Notes: generated by a model not told the origin, from the letters alone. A stretch of 64,000 nucleotides of DNA from an uncultured Collinsella sp. (GCA_900542555.1 UQNU01000001.1:12647-76646), one strand, 5' to 3'. Positions 25,278 to 34,760 are shown, counted from the first letter of the stretch. Program-made: numbers and translations.

Positions 25278-25868
25278 CTAGAGGCAAGCCTCGGCGATGC
25301 GCTTTTTTAGTTCGTCGATGCCGGTACCGGTCTGGGAGCTTGTGATGATCACGTTTTCGGCAGGGACGTTGAGCTGCTTTTTGATGGCTGCTGCCTGGCG
25401 GGCCTGCTGGGTGCGGCTGAGCTTATCGGCTTTGGTGAGGCAGACGATAAAGTTGAACTCGTTGCCCTGTAGATAGTCGATCATGTCGTGGTCGAGCTTG
25501 CTGGGGTCGTGGCGAATGTCCACCAGCGAGACGACCAAGTTAAAGCTGCGCTCGGAGTCGAAAAAGTCGCCAATGAGCTCGGCCCAGCGGTCGCGCTCGG
25601 CCTTGGAACGACGGGCGAAACCGTAACCCGGCAGGTCGACAAAGTGCACGTCATCGGCCTCAAAGAAGTTGATGTTACTCGTCTTGCCCGGCGTACTCGA
25701 AACCTTGACCAAGTTCTTGCGGCCAAAGAGCTTGTTCATAATCGACGACTTGCCCACATTGGAGCGGCCGACGAAGCTCACCTCGGGACAGGTGGACTCG
25801 GGAATCTGCGAAACCTTGCCGTAGCTGGCGACGAACTTGGCAAGCTGATAGTTAATGGAATCGGCCAT
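25278..25868 (-). CDS. engB: Ribosome biogenesis GTP-binding protein
   Basis: 196-aa TRAFAC-class GTPase (YsxC/YihA) needed for large-subunit assembly. G motifs are complete: GRSNVGKSSIMN (G1), the switch-I threonine (G2), DLPGYG (G3), LTKADKL (G4) and TSSQTG (G5). ATG 25868 has AGGAG 5 bases upstream; a GTG at 25874 is less likely. It is 39 bases downstream of the mtnN gene on the same strand and probably shares its transcript. Confidence 0.96.
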   Translation of the reverse strand: MADSINYQLAKFVASYGKVSQIPESTCPEVSFVGRSNVGKSSIMNKLFGRKNLVKVSSTPGKTSNINFFEADDVHFVDLPGYGFARRSKAERDRWAELIGDFFDSERSFNLVVSLVDIRHDPSKLDHDMIDYLQGNEFNFIVCLTKADKLSRTQQARQAAAIKKQLNVPAENVIITSSQTGTGIDELKKRIAEACL

Positions 25869-25907
25869 GGACACTCCTTGGTCGTAGGTTTTTACAAAAC
25901 GGGCGTG

Positions 25908-26648
25908 CTATTGCGCGGCGGCGATACGACGAACGATGTCAAGCGTGATGCCGCTCGCGGTGCGAGCGTACTCGTCCAGATCGAACTCGCGCTCGCAAAA
26001 CGCGTCATATGCCTCGTCACAATTATCGCTGATAGCGCGCAGCACCAGGCAATCGGCACCATTCTTGGCCGCGATGTGCGCAATTGCCGCGCCCTCCATC
26101 TCGACGCAATCGGCATGCGTGGCCTCAAGCGCAGCGTTACGCATGGCGTCACCCGTAACAAAGCGGTCACCCGTGGCGATAGTGCCACACAGGAACTGCT
26201 TGGGGTCCTTCTCCGCAGAGTTCTCATCCGCCGAGGCATCCACAAATCCATGCTCGGCAAGCACGGCGGCGGCAACATCAACCAACGCCGGCGTCGAGGC
26301 AAACTCCTCGAGCCCCGGCGCGGACTCGGCGATGAGTGCCGTATCGGTATCCAGATAGCGCAGGCACTTGCCTATAACCACGTCGTTAATATGGAGTTTA
26401 GGGTTTAGGCCGCCCGCAATGCCCGAAAACACAACGGCCTGCGGGGCGTATTTGCTGATGAGATGCTGCGTTGCGGCAGCGGCGTTCACGGTCCCCATGC
26501 CTGCCGTCGTGGCGACTACCGTCAGACCCGAAAGCCCACCGTTCACAACGGTCAAGCCCGCCTCCTGCGACTCATGCGCGCCACTCAGCTCTTCCTTAAT
26601 CTGCGCAACCTCTTTTTCGAGTGCGCCTATGATCGCGATGGTTGCCAT
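25908..26648 (-). CDS. mtnN: 5'-methylthioadenosine/S-adenosylhomocysteine nucleosidase
   Basis: 246-aa nucleosidase of the PNP/UDP fold that removes adenine from methylthioadenosine and S-adenosylhomocysteine (SAM salvage, possible AI-2 precursor release). Signatures are MGTVNAAAATQHLISKY, FSGIAGGLNP, VEMEGAAIAHIA (substrate-binding Met-Glu) and the catalytic Asp in RAISDNCD. ATG 26648 follows GGGGGA. An insertion rich in Asp/Glu (SADENSAEKDPKQ, about 140-150) is not typical. It lies between pflA and engB. Confidence 0.95.
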   Translation of the reverse strand: MATIAIIGALEKEVAQIKEELSGAHESQEAGLTVVNGGLSGLTVVATTAGMGTVNAAAATQHLISKYAPQAVVFSGIAGGLNPKLHINDVVIGKCLRYLDTDTALIAESAPGLEEFASTPALVDVAAAVLAEHGFVDASADENSAEKDPKQFLCGTIATGDRFVTGDAMRNAALEATHADCVEMEGAAIAHIAAKNGADCLVLRAISDNCDEAYDAFCEREFDLDEYARTASGITLDIVRRIAAAQ

Positions 26649-26774
26649 GCCATCCCCCAAATCCGTGCAAATTGCTTATCCACGGTATGGTACCAGCATT
26701 TTAGCTCAACCGCGTCAGCACCAAGCCGTTAGGCCAGTACAGCTCGGGTATCATAAAGGGGCAAAAATAGCTTG

Positions 26775-27593
26775 TTAGCCGATGGCCGACCTGAGTTCCG
26801 CACGGCGCTTTCTCATGCCGGCCATAACGGCGTTGCGCAGCTCGGGCATGCGCGCGGTATCCATCTGGGGCACGCCGTCGAGCTTATAGGGAATGCCCAG
26901 TTGCTCGTACTTGACGACACCCATCGTGTGATACGGCAGCATTTCCAGGCCCACCACGTTGTGCCATGGAGCGATGAGGCGACCGAGCTTCTCGCACTCC
27001 TCCACCGTGTCGGTAATGCCCGGCACCACCACGTGACGGATAACGACCTTGATCTTGCGACGTGCAAGCTCATCACCAAACGCCAGAATGCGTGCGGGAT
27101 CGCACCCAGTCAGCTTTTTATGCTCGACCGGGTCGGCATGCTTAATATCGAGCAGTACCATGTCGGTCTCGTTGAGCACGGCATCGAACTTCTCGGGATG
27201 CGCGGGATCGAACGCATAGCCGCAGCTATCCAAGCAGGTGTGCACACGACCATCGTGGTTATTGTGCATGGCGTGGAACAGGTCGGCCAAAAACTCAGGC
27301 TGCAGGAGCGGCTCGCCGCCGGACACCGTAATGCCACCGCTGCGATAGAACTCGTGGTTACTCTGGAACTCATCCATCAGGTGTTCGACGGTCACCATGG
27401 TGCCGCCGTTGACCGACCAGGTATCGGGATTGTGGCAATACGCGCAGCGCATGGGACAGCCCTGAACAAACACCACAAAGCGGATGCCGGGTCCGTCGAC
27501 CGTTCCCATCGTCTCGATCGAATGCACGCGGCCAAGGGCAAACGCAGAGTCCTCGGGACGAGCGTCCACACCCTCAAGCGTCATTTCTGCCAT
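26775..27593 (-). CDS. pflA: Pyruvate formate-lyase-activating enzyme
   Basis: 272-aa radical SAM activase that makes the glycyl radical on pyruvate formate-lyase. The cluster motif is CX3CX2C with Cys46, Cys50 and Cys53 (CPMRCAYCHNPDTW), followed by GGITVSGGEPLLQ. ATG 27593 (MAEM) has AAGG 8 bases before it. It is about 7.3 kb from pflB rather than next to it, which is common. Its target Gly58 is in the small GrcA-type protein encoded at 34926, so activation must involve that separate polypeptide. Confidence 0.95.
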   Translation of the reverse strand: MAEMTLEGVDARPEDSAFALGRVHSIETMGTVDGPGIRFVVFVQGCPMRCAYCHNPDTWSVNGGTMVTVEHLMDEFQSNHEFYRSGGITVSGGEPLLQPEFLADLFHAMHNNHDGRVHTCLDSCGYAFDPAHPEKFDAVLNETDMVLLDIKHADPVEHKKLTGCDPARILAFGDELARRKIKVVIRHVVVPGITDTVEECEKLGRLIAPWHNVVGLEMLPYHTMGVVKYEQLGIPYKLDGVPQMDTARMPELRNAVMAGMRKRRAELRSAIG

Positions 27594-27767
27594 TCGCGCT
27601 ACCTTGCCTCTCCTTGGATGCAACCAATTAAAATGCCAGAGTCATTCTAGCCCATGCGTTTGCGTTTAAACGTCTCGGACTAGAACGGCACGTTTTAATC
27701 TATCCCCCATCACCATGGCTGGGGGCTACGTCGAGATGTCAGGCTGAAGAACGCTCGCCTGCGGCCT

Positions 27768-28622
27768 TTACGCCTTAAGCGTCAGCACCGCACCGAAGGC
27801 GGTCGGGCCGCAATGGCTCGAGATGACGCCGCCAACCTGAGTCCAAGTAACGTCCTTAAAGCCCAGGTCGCGCGCATAGACTTCCATGTCGTCGCGCAGC
27901 TCCTGGGAAAGGCCCACCGAATACGCCAAGCCAATGTGCGAGTAGTCAATCTCGCCTTTCGCAACCATGTGGTCAATAAAGGCGCGGGCGCATTTGAGCA
28001 TAGAGCCGCGGAATTTCTTGGTCGCCACGAACTTGCCGCCCGTCACCTCAATGCAGGGCTTAATCTTGAGCAGGTGGGCGCCAAGGAATGCGACGTTGGA
28101 CAGGCGACCGCCCGCCTTAAGGAAGGCAAGGTCCGTAGGAACAAAGCCCAGCAGTACGCGGTCCATGACGGAGTTCGTAAATGCAAAGATCTCGTCGACG
28201 GTGGCATCGGGGTGAGCCTCGATGTATTTGGCGGTCTCGACGACAACGAGCGACTGGCCCACCGAGACAAAACGCGTATCCATGGAGTAGACGTAGTCGC
28301 GACCCTTGGCGGCGATCTTCGATGATTGATGGGAGCAGGTCGTTGCCTCGGAATACGCGAGATGCAGAATAGTCGCGTCGGGCTGCTCGGCATGGATACG
28401 GTCATATACGTGCGCAAAATCTGCCGGCGCACAGCCGCTGGTCTTGGGCATCACACCAAACTCGTTGCAGCGCGAATAAATCTCGAGCGGATCGATGGAG
28501 CCGTCCTCGACGGTCTCGTCACCAATCGTGACATGCATGGGCACGCGCACGATGCCGTAGCGCTCGCAAAGCTCCGGCGTCACATCCGACCCAGACTCAA
28601 CCACGATTACGTACTTGCCCAT
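27768..28622 (-). CDS. DegV family fatty-acid-binding protein
   Basis: 284-aa DegV-fold protein, which in Firmicutes binds fatty acids as partner (FakB) of a fatty-acid kinase. Recognisable parts are VVESGSDVTPELCERYGI, the conserved TSGCAPADF near residue 75 (lipid head-group Thr-Ser), MDTRFVSVGQSLVV and the C-terminal HCGPTAFGAV. No FakA kinase gene is in the window. The ATG 28622 has only a weak ribosome-binding site. An 18-bp perfect palindrome lies 55 bases upstream. Confidence 0.9.
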   Translation of the reverse strand: MGKYVIVVESGSDVTPELCERYGIVRVPMHVTIGDETVEDGSIDPLEIYSRCNEFGVMPKTSGCAPADFAHVYDRIHAEQPDATILHLAYSEATTCSHQSSKIAAKGRDYVYSMDTRFVSVGQSLVVVETAKYIEAHPDATVDEIFAFTNSVMDRVLLGFVPTDLAFLKAGGRLSNVAFLGAHLLKIKPCIEVTGGKFVATKKFRGSMLKCARAFIDHMVAKGEIDYSHIGLAYSVGLSQELRDDMEVYARDLGFKDVTWTQVGGVISSHCGPTAFGAVLTLKA

Positions 28623-28898
28623 TATTATCACGACCCATCTCAACATTGGCTTTTCAATACACGGCACGCGCCGCCGCACTGTTGTACAACAGTGTCCAAG
28701 CACCAAAGAGACGCCGCCCCTTGCACACAACAAAGGACAGCGTCTCCTTGGAAAACTCCGTGCTTATCTAGGATTCCATACGGTTTATTAAGGAGGGTTA
28801 CTTATTCCGCAAACGGTCGCTATATGCGATAAACGGTAGTTGGCCGCGGCAACTGCGACACATTCCGCCCAACAAGTCCAATCGTGCTCCATACACGG
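28623..28898 (-). promoter_or_regulatory. degV upstream region: palindrome, hairpin and AACGGT repeats
   Basis: CACTGTTGTACAACAGTG at 28677-28694 is a perfect 18-bp palindrome and a likely operator. Around 28705-28758, CCAAAGAGACGC-like and GCGTCTCCTTGG-like arms can pair and may terminate the GH32 transcript. AACGGT occurs as a direct repeat at 28812-28817 and 28832-28837. Confidence 0.5.
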
Positions 28899-30347
28899 TT
28901 AATGAGCGAGGCGGTAAAAATTCATCGACGCCGCACCCTCGGCATGCAGCTCCATCGCCGGAACCGCCGGCGAATAGGTACGGCTCGTAAGTGCCGCCTC
29001 GCCGCCGTTGGCAAAAATCTCGACCATCGTAGTGTCTGAAAGCACGCGCAGGTCGCGAAGCTCGCTGAGCTCGATCGACCTCCGGTCGCGTCCATAGCCT
29101 TCGTCGCCCATATCGAGGGTAAGCATCCCGTCCGTATAACGCACAAAGACACCCTTGCGGATCTCGAGCTCGACCATCTTGGCGCCCTCACAGGAAACCA
29201 CAAGGTCAAACAGGCGGCCCGGCTCCTCAACGGTTTCACCGCCTGTCGCGCGAACGCAGTCGCCGCGCATCCTCTCAATCTCGTGCACCGGCTGCTGACA
29301 GAGCTTACCATCGCGCATGCTCAGCTCTCGCGGCACCGTCAACGCGCACTGCCACCCGCGTGCCACCGTCGGGCTTTCTGCCGTCGCATCGGGACAACCC
29401 GACCATCCGATCATCAAACGTCGACCCGCAGCATCCTCAAAGGACTGCGGGGCATAGAAATCAAAACCGGCATCAACCATCGGAGGCATGCCCTGGCCGA
29501 CGATCTTAAAGCTCGGCGCCCCCCAATCGGCCTCGATGGAGAACCACACGCACTGATGCGGATTGCGGTAACGCCAGCCATCGGCGGGCACGCCCTGCGG
29601 ACAGCAAACGAGAATAAGCTCGCCATCGAGCTCAAACAGATCAGGACACTCCCACATAAAGCCAAACTTCTCGCCCAGCTCAATGCGCGTCGCATAGCCC
29701 CAGTCCTCTAGATCACGCGAGGTATAGACAAGCACGCAGCCGCGGTCGTCTTTCGTACGAGCGCCGAGAACCATGTAGTAGATACTGTCGTGTTCAAGGA
29801 TCTTGGGATCGCGCACGTGCGTACCGATATCGTCGGGGTAATCGACCGGTCCAATAGCTATGCGCTTCTCGCCCAATTCGTCGGGATTCTCGGCAACCAT
29901 ATGAATCTGGTTTTGCTCACGGCCCGTCAACACGTAGTCGTAATCATCGCGGTCAAAATGCTTAACGTTGCCGGTATAGAAGTAGTGAATCTTGCCATCA
30001 CGTACAAAGGCAGAACCAGAATACGCTCCACTCGAATCCAAATCGGAATCGGGGAACAACACGGGGCCGCAATTCTCGTACGTCACAAAATCCTTTGTCG
30101 TCAGATGGTTCCAAAGCACTGGACCGCCATGTGCAGCGTCGAACGGATCGTATTGATGATAGATGTGATATGTATCACCAATCTGCACCAAACCGTTGGG
30201 GTCGTTGAGCCAGCCAAGCTCAGGCTCCACATGGAACAAAAGCCTATCGGGGTCGGACGCGATGCGACCCGCCGTCTCATCCTGTCCGGCACGCCACTGC
30301 TCATAGTCCGCGCGTGTCACCTTGTTTTTTTGATTAAACATCGCCAT
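28899..30347 (-). CDS. Glycoside hydrolase family 32 (sucrose-6-phosphate hydrolase / beta-fructosidase)
   Basis: About 482-aa cytoplasmic beta-fructosidase with no signal peptide, expected to hydrolyse sucrose 6-phosphate or short fructans delivered by the PTS. The nucleophile motif WLNDPNG contains Asp49, the transition-state RDP motif is VRDPKILEH, and the acid/base Glu is in WECPDLFEL. A beta-sandwich module makes up the C-terminal 150 residues. ATG 30347 is followed by a second in-frame ATG at 30341 with better spacing to AAGG; either could be the start. It follows the EIIBC gene after about 95 bases in the same direction. Confidence 0.92.
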   Translation of the reverse strand: MAMFNQKNKVTRADYEQWRAGQDETAGRIASDPDRLLFHVEPELGWLNDPNGLVQIGDTYHIYHQYDPFDAAHGGPVLWNHLTTKDFVTYENCGPVLFPDSDLDSSGAYSGSAFVRDGKIHYFYTGNVKHFDRDDYDYVLTGREQNQIHMVAENPDELGEKRIAIGPVDYPDDIGTHVRDPKILEHDSIYYMVLGARTKDDRGCVLVYTSRDLEDWGYATRIELGEKFGFMWECPDLFELDGELILVCCPQGVPADGWRYRNPHQCVWFSIEADWGAPSFKIVGQGMPPMVDAGFDFYAPQSFEDAAGRRLMIGWSGCPDATAESPTVARGWQCALTVPRELSMRDGKLCQQPVHEIERMRGDCVRATGGETVEEPGRLFDLVVSCEGAKMVELEIRKGVFVRYTDGMLTLDMGDEGYGRDRRSIELSELRDLRVLSDTTMVEIFANGGEAALTSRTYSPAVPAMELHAEGAASMNFYRLAH

Positions 30348-30441
30348 GACCTTCTCGTCTATAGGAAAGGACGCTCGACTCACACGAGCCGAACGCCCTT
30401 CCTCAAATGGACTTATCCTCAGATTACGCTGAACGGCTCAA

Positions 30442-31893
30442 CTAGAAGCTGACATCGAAGCCAGCGCCAGCGCCCTCTTCATCGGTGGTCGGAACGCCCT
30501 TTGCCTTGTTGTAGGCAAAGATCAAGACGATCGGCACGATAAAGGCGATGAGATTGCCAGCCACATACCACACGAGGGTCTCGGGCGTGACGATGAGCAG
30601 GCCAAGCACGCCGGTCAGACCCTGACCGATAGCGCGCACCTCAAAGAGCTTGACGAAGGCACCGCCGCAGCCTGCACCGATGCAAGCGCAGAGGAACGGA
30701 ATGATCGAGTAGCGCATGTTTGCAGCAAAGATTGCGGGCTCGGAGATTCCGACCAGCGTCGGGATAAAGGACGACATGCAGATGTTGCGCTCTTTGGAAT
30801 GCTTCTTATGAATAAGGTACATGCCGATGGCGCCGCCGCCCTGGGCGATGATGGAAACCGACCAGATGGCCTGGATGTAGTTGAAGCCAGTCGTGGCAAC
30901 GAGGTTTGCCTCGATACCCTGGATGAACTGATGCGTACCGGTAACGACAAGCGGCTGCAGGAACGCGGCGAAGACAAAGGCACCAAAGACGCCCATCCTG
31001 TTGTACAGGATATCGATTACGCCGCCGAGGACGTCGCCGATCAGGTTGCCGAGCGGGCCGAACACGGTGAACAGGGCGACGTTAGCAAGAATCAGGGTAA
31101 CGGTCGGGACGAAAACGAACGAGACGACCTCGGGGATGTACTTCTGGGCAATCTTCTCGACCTTGGCCATAAACCAGGCAGTCAGGATTGCGGGGAACAC
31201 ACCGCCCTGGAAAGCAACCATGGGAATGGAGAGCGGACCAAAGTTCCAGTACTCAGCACCCGTCGGATCCATAACGAACGTGTTACGGTTCATAAGGCTC
31301 GGGTGAACCATGACGATACCGACGAGGATACCCAGGATCGGGTTACCGCCAAAACGCTTGACCGCGCTGTACATAACCAGGACAGGCAGGTAGTCGAAAG
31401 TGGTGGCAATAATGGCAAAGAAGCTTGCGAGGTTCTTGAGGAACTCGCTGTGGTCGGCAAGGCTGCCCTCCATGCCGAAGAGTCCGTTGGCAACGATCAG
31501 CGACTTAAGGCCGATGATGATAGCAGCGCCGACAAAAGCGGGAATGATGGGGATAAAGATATCCGAGAATACCTTGAGGACCGAGAAGAACTTGCCCTTC
31601 TTGTCCGCCTCGGCGCCCTTGACCTCGGAAGCGCTGATCTCCTCAACGCCCGTCAGAGCCATAAACTCGTCGTAGACCTTGTTGACGGTACCGGTACCGA
31701 AGATGATCATGAGCTGGCCGCTGTTGTACAGCACGCCCTTGACGCCATCGATGTTCTCGAGCTCGGCCTTGTTGTACTTGCTCGTATCCTTGAGCACCAG
31801 ACGCAGACGCGTAACGCAATGCGTGGCGCCCTCGATGTTCTCCAGACCGCCGACGTTATCGACGACTTGCTGAGACACTGCTTTGTAGTCCAT
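30442..31893 (-). CDS. PTS sucrose-family EIIBC component
   Basis: 483-aa sugar permease of the glucose/sucrose PTS superfamily. The EIIB domain (1-90) has the phosphocysteine Cys26 in ATHCVTRLRL. The EIIC domain (about 105-465) has ten or so helices and the motif GGNPILGILVGIVMVHPSLMN. There is no EIIA domain, so an EIIA from another protein must phosphorylate it. ATG 31893 follows GAGAGGAAC. Its place between two GH32 genes under a LacI regulator supports sucrose or a fructo-oligosaccharide as substrate, entering as the 6-phosphate. Confidence 0.93.
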   Translation of the reverse strand: MDYKAVSQQVVDNVGGLENIEGATHCVTRLRLVLKDTSKYNKAELENIDGVKGVLYNSGQLMIIFGTGTVNKVYDEFMALTGVEEISASEVKGAEADKKGKFFSVLKVFSDIFIPIIPAFVGAAIIIGLKSLIVANGLFGMEGSLADHSEFLKNLASFFAIIATTFDYLPVLVMYSAVKRFGGNPILGILVGIVMVHPSLMNRNTFVMDPTGAEYWNFGPLSIPMVAFQGGVFPAILTAWFMAKVEKIAQKYIPEVVSFVFVPTVTLILANVALFTVFGPLGNLIGDVLGGVIDILYNRMGVFGAFVFAAFLQPLVVTGTHQFIQGIEANLVATTGFNYIQAIWSVSIIAQGGGAIGMYLIHKKHSKERNICMSSFIPTLVGISEPAIFAANMRYSIIPFLCACIGAGCGGAFVKLFEVRAIGQGLTGVLGLLIVTPETLVWYVAGNLIAFIVPIVLIFAYNKAKGVPTTDEEGAGAGFDVSF

Positions 31894-31938
31894 GTTCCTC
31901 TCCATTCCTTTACGAAATCATAAGACGTTTTGATGCCA

Positions 31939-33321
31939 TTACAGAGACGCGATCGTTGCATTTGCGCACTTGAGCGTACCGTCGGTGACCGTCAGTGCCA
32001 CACCCTGGCCCTGCTTATTGCAGAAGCGCGCGTTAAGCGCAACATCATCGACAAAGATGGTCGCGATATCGTCGTCAACGACCAGGCGCACATGATGAGT
32101 GCCCTCGCCCTTAAAGAACAACGGACGCTCGAGGCCCATGTTGTTGACCTGGAACCACGGATACTGGGGGGCCGCCGTAAACTCGAGCTTGCCCTCACGC
32201 AGGTTGGCGCGGAACTCATAGGCAAGACCGGACTCGGCGTCCTCGGCAAGCTTCACCGAGAAGCCGGCAGCGTCACCGGCGAGCTCGATGTCGGCATCGA
32301 GCATATAGGTGGAACCGGCATCCGCGGCGAGCACCTGCTCGACCTTGCCCGACTCGCAGGAAAGCTCAAAGGCCTCGACTGCCTTAGCCTCGCCAAAGGC
32401 GCCAAGCATGCTGTCAGGGAGCTTGGTGCCGAGCGTTCCGTCGGCACGCTGAACGATCTCGAGAGGCATAAAGGTGCCACCCCACAGGTAAGAGCTGGGA
32501 TCGCCACCCTCGTCACGCGTAGGAACCCAACCAAAGAGAACGCGGCGCTCGCCATCAAATGCGGTACGCGCGGCATAGTACGCGCGGCCATCGAATGAAT
32601 CGTCAGCAGGAGTGATCCAAGGACCGTTGATGGAGCGAGACATGCGGTAACGGGTCTTGTTGCCATCACTGTACTCGGAGAACACCAGATACCACCAGTC
32701 GCCCATCTTAAAGAGATCAGGCATCTCGAACATGGTGTAAAGGCCCGGATTCCACCAGTCGCCCTGGAACTCCCAGGTATCCAGGTCCTTGGAGGTGAAC
32801 TTGACCAGACGCCCGGTCATCAGACGCTTGTCCTCGCCCACGCGCGTGCCGAGGATGAGCATGTACTCTTCGTTCTCCTCATCCCAAAGCACAAAGGGAT
32901 CGCGCCAGTTGCGGTCATCGTAACCTTCCTGGGGCGGAAGCAGCGTCTCGGCGATGTTCTTCTCCCACTTGACGGCGTCGTCACTCGTTGCGTGAAGAAG
33001 AACCTGCTTCATCAAGCGTGCGCGGACCTTATCGCGATTGCAACCAGTGTAGAGCGCATGGTACTTGTCGCCCACCTTAAACACCGTGCCGGCATAAACA
33101 TACTGGTCGACTTCCTCGTCGCCGCCACGCTCAAGGCTCTCGCCAAAGTCCTTGTAGTTGACGAAATCCTTGGTCGTCGCGAGTGCCCAACCAAACGGCT
33201 CTCCGAAAGGACCGGGGTTTCGCGTGTCACGCTGGTGATAGAGATAGAACGTGCCGTCCTCGCCGTACGGCATAATGTCGCCTACCCAAATTCCCTCAGG
33301 CTGGTAATACACCTTGTGCAT
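31939..33321 (-). CDS. Atypical GH32-type glycoside hydrolase
   Basis: 460-aa protein of the GH32 five-blade propeller fold with a C-terminal sandwich. The RDP motif (NWRDPFVLWD) and the acid/base region (FEMPDLFKM) are clear, but the nucleophile motif WMNDPNG is changed to WVGDIMP; Asp15 itself is kept. Residues that usually contact the fructosyl ring are therefore different, so the substrate may not be plain sucrose or inulin. No signal peptide is seen, so it acts inside the cell. ATG 33321 has GGAAG 6 bases before it. It is the first gene after the LacI-type operators and precedes the EIIBC gene. Confidence 0.85.
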   Translation of the reverse strand: MHKVYYQPEGIWVGDIMPYGEDGTFYLYHQRDTRNPGPFGEPFGWALATTKDFVNYKDFGESLERGGDEEVDQYVYAGTVFKVGDKYHALYTGCNRDKVRARLMKQVLLHATSDDAVKWEKNIAETLLPPQEGYDDRNWRDPFVLWDEENEEYMLILGTRVGEDKRLMTGRLVKFTSKDLDTWEFQGDWWNPGLYTMFEMPDLFKMGDWWYLVFSEYSDGNKTRYRMSRSINGPWITPADDSFDGRAYYAARTAFDGERRVLFGWVPTRDEGGDPSSYLWGGTFMPLEIVQRADGTLGTKLPDSMLGAFGEAKAVEAFELSCESGKVEQVLAADAGSTYMLDADIELAGDAAGFSVKLAEDAESGLAYEFRANLREGKLEFTAAPQYPWFQVNNMGLERPLFFKGEGTHHVRLVVDDDIATIFVDDVALNARFCNKQGQGVALTVTDGTLKCANATIASL

Positions 33322-33339
33322 CCGAGACTTCCTTCCCAC

Positions 33340-33500
33340 GTGATACTAACTCGGTACAACTGCAAGATATGTCAATCGTTTTCATATGTCAAACGTTTTC
33401 ACACCAATACGTCTTTTCGCAGTTCCAGTCGTCGGCAAACGGTTGACATATGCCGGCGAACGGTCATCAGAAGCGTTCGGGGGATTCTTTTGGCTCGGAT
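33340..33500 (-). promoter_or_regulatory. LacI-type operator/promoter of the GH32-PTS operon
   Basis: Two tandem 17-bp repeats, ATATGTCAATCGTTTTC (33367-33383) and ATATGTCAAACGTTTTC (33384-33400), abut each other. On the minus strand this gives TTGACA, a 17-base spacer and TATCTT, a good -35/-10 pair, with the GAAAACG-TTGAC operator halves overlapping it. Upstream, AACGGT occurs at 33438-33443 and 33459-33464, 21 bases apart. Confidence 0.75.
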
Positions 33501-33503
33501 GAG

Positions 33504-34514
33504 CTACGCGGTTTTGCCCTCGATAAGTTCGACGGGGAGCTTGATATTCGATTCGGGCTTTTCACCGTTAACAAGAGCGATGATGGATTGCGCCGCGAGC
33601 TCTCCGATGCGATCGATATCTTGACGAACGGTTGTTAAGTCAGGCATAAACGTCATAGTGCGGCGGGCGCCATCCGCGCCCACGACCTTAATATCGTCCG
33701 GAGCGCTCAAGCCGCGCTGCTTCATCACGTTGAGGCAGATGGCCGCCATCGTGTCGTCTCCCGCAAAGATGCCGTCAATATCGGGGTTCTCATCGAGGAT
33801 CTTCGCAACGACCGCACTCTTTTCGTCGTCGGACTTAACGAACTCGACCTCACGGACAAGCGCGGGCAAACCAGCCTGCTCCACAACATCGTGGTAGGCA
33901 TCGGTACGCTTATTGGCAGGCATACGCATGCGGCTATTGTTGCGCAGGCACAAGATGCGCGAACACCCGTCATCGATCAGGCGACGCGTGGCAAGTTCGC
34001 CGATGCCATAGCTGTCGCTCGCAATCTGAACAGAGGTCTCGCCAAGGTCGCAGTCGATACCAACCAGACTCAAGCCCATCTCGGCATACGCCTCGGCACC
34101 GATATTAAGCGAGTTGACGATGACGCCATCAACCATATTGCGCCGAAGCATATCGATATAAGAACGCTCAAGATCAGGTCGATTGGCGCTATTGCACAGC
34201 AACATCTTAAAACCGTTTTCGGCCAGGGTACGCTCAACGGCTTGGACCGCTTGGGCATGAAACGGGCTGCTGACATAGGGGACGATCATACCTATTAGAT
34301 TCAGGCGACCGTTGAGCATGGCACGGGCGATATCGTTGGGCGTATAGTTGATGCGCTTCATCGCGGCATGGACCTTATCGCGGGTCTCTTGGCTAATATA
34401 GCCTCGATTATTAAGCACGCGAGATACCGTAGTAGGCGAAACCCCCGCCACCGCTGCAACTTCCTTGATGCCAGGCTTAGCCGAATCCTTAGAACGAGCG
34501 CCCTCGCGAGCCAT
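33504..34514 (-). CDS. LacI family transcriptional regulator
   Basis: 336-aa repressor. The N-terminal helix-turn-helix is IKEVAAVAGVSPTTVSRVLNNRGYIS (about 16-41), followed by the hinge helix and a periplasmic-binding-protein-like effector domain (about 70-330) with GIFAGDDTMA. ATG 34514 follows GGGAGGG at 5 bases. It lies directly upstream of the GH32/PTS/GH32 genes on the same strand, and tandem LacI-type operators sit between them, so it most likely represses them in the absence of sucrose or a fructo-oligosaccharide. Confidence 0.95.
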   Translation of the reverse strand: MAREGARSKDSAKPGIKEVAAVAGVSPTTVSRVLNNRGYISQETRDKVHAAMKRINYTPNDIARAMLNGRLNLIGMIVPYVSSPFHAQAVQAVERTLAENGFKMLLCNSANRPDLERSYIDMLRRNMVDGVIVNSLNIGAEAYAEMGLSLVGIDCDLGETSVQIASDSYGIGELATRRLIDDGCSRILCLRNNSRMRMPANKRTDAYHDVVEQAGLPALVREVEFVKSDDEKSAVVAKILDENPDIDGIFAGDDTMAAICLNVMKQRGLSAPDDIKVVGADGARRTMTFMPDLTTVRQDIDRIGELAAQSIIALVNGEKPESNIKLPVELIEGKTA

Positions 34515-34680
34515 AGCACCCTCCCCCATCAACATGTCATACGTTTACATACGAACAAAGCATACCCCAACAAGAGCGGGAAGACGGTAACAGTACAAGT
34601 AAGTAAACGACTCATCCAAATAATTAGGAGAGTTCCGCCTAAAGGGTGACTACACAGGACCCCCGCCGGGGCTGTTTGGG

Positions 34681-34760
34681 CTACCTCCCAAAACATTCCG
34701 CAGGACGCAAAGAGGCTCGCCGCACGAAGTGCGCAGCGAGCCTCTTTGCATGTCCGAGAA
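34681..34760 (-). ncRNA. Family B hairpin copy 4 (outer stem lost)
   Basis: The inner stem GCAAAGAGGCTCGC (34707-34720) pairs perfectly with 34736-34749, and the loop strands CTGCGGAATG and TCGGACAT (minus-strand reading) are conserved and closed by GAC/GTC. The sequences outside do not pair, so this copy is truncated or decayed. Confidence 0.7.
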
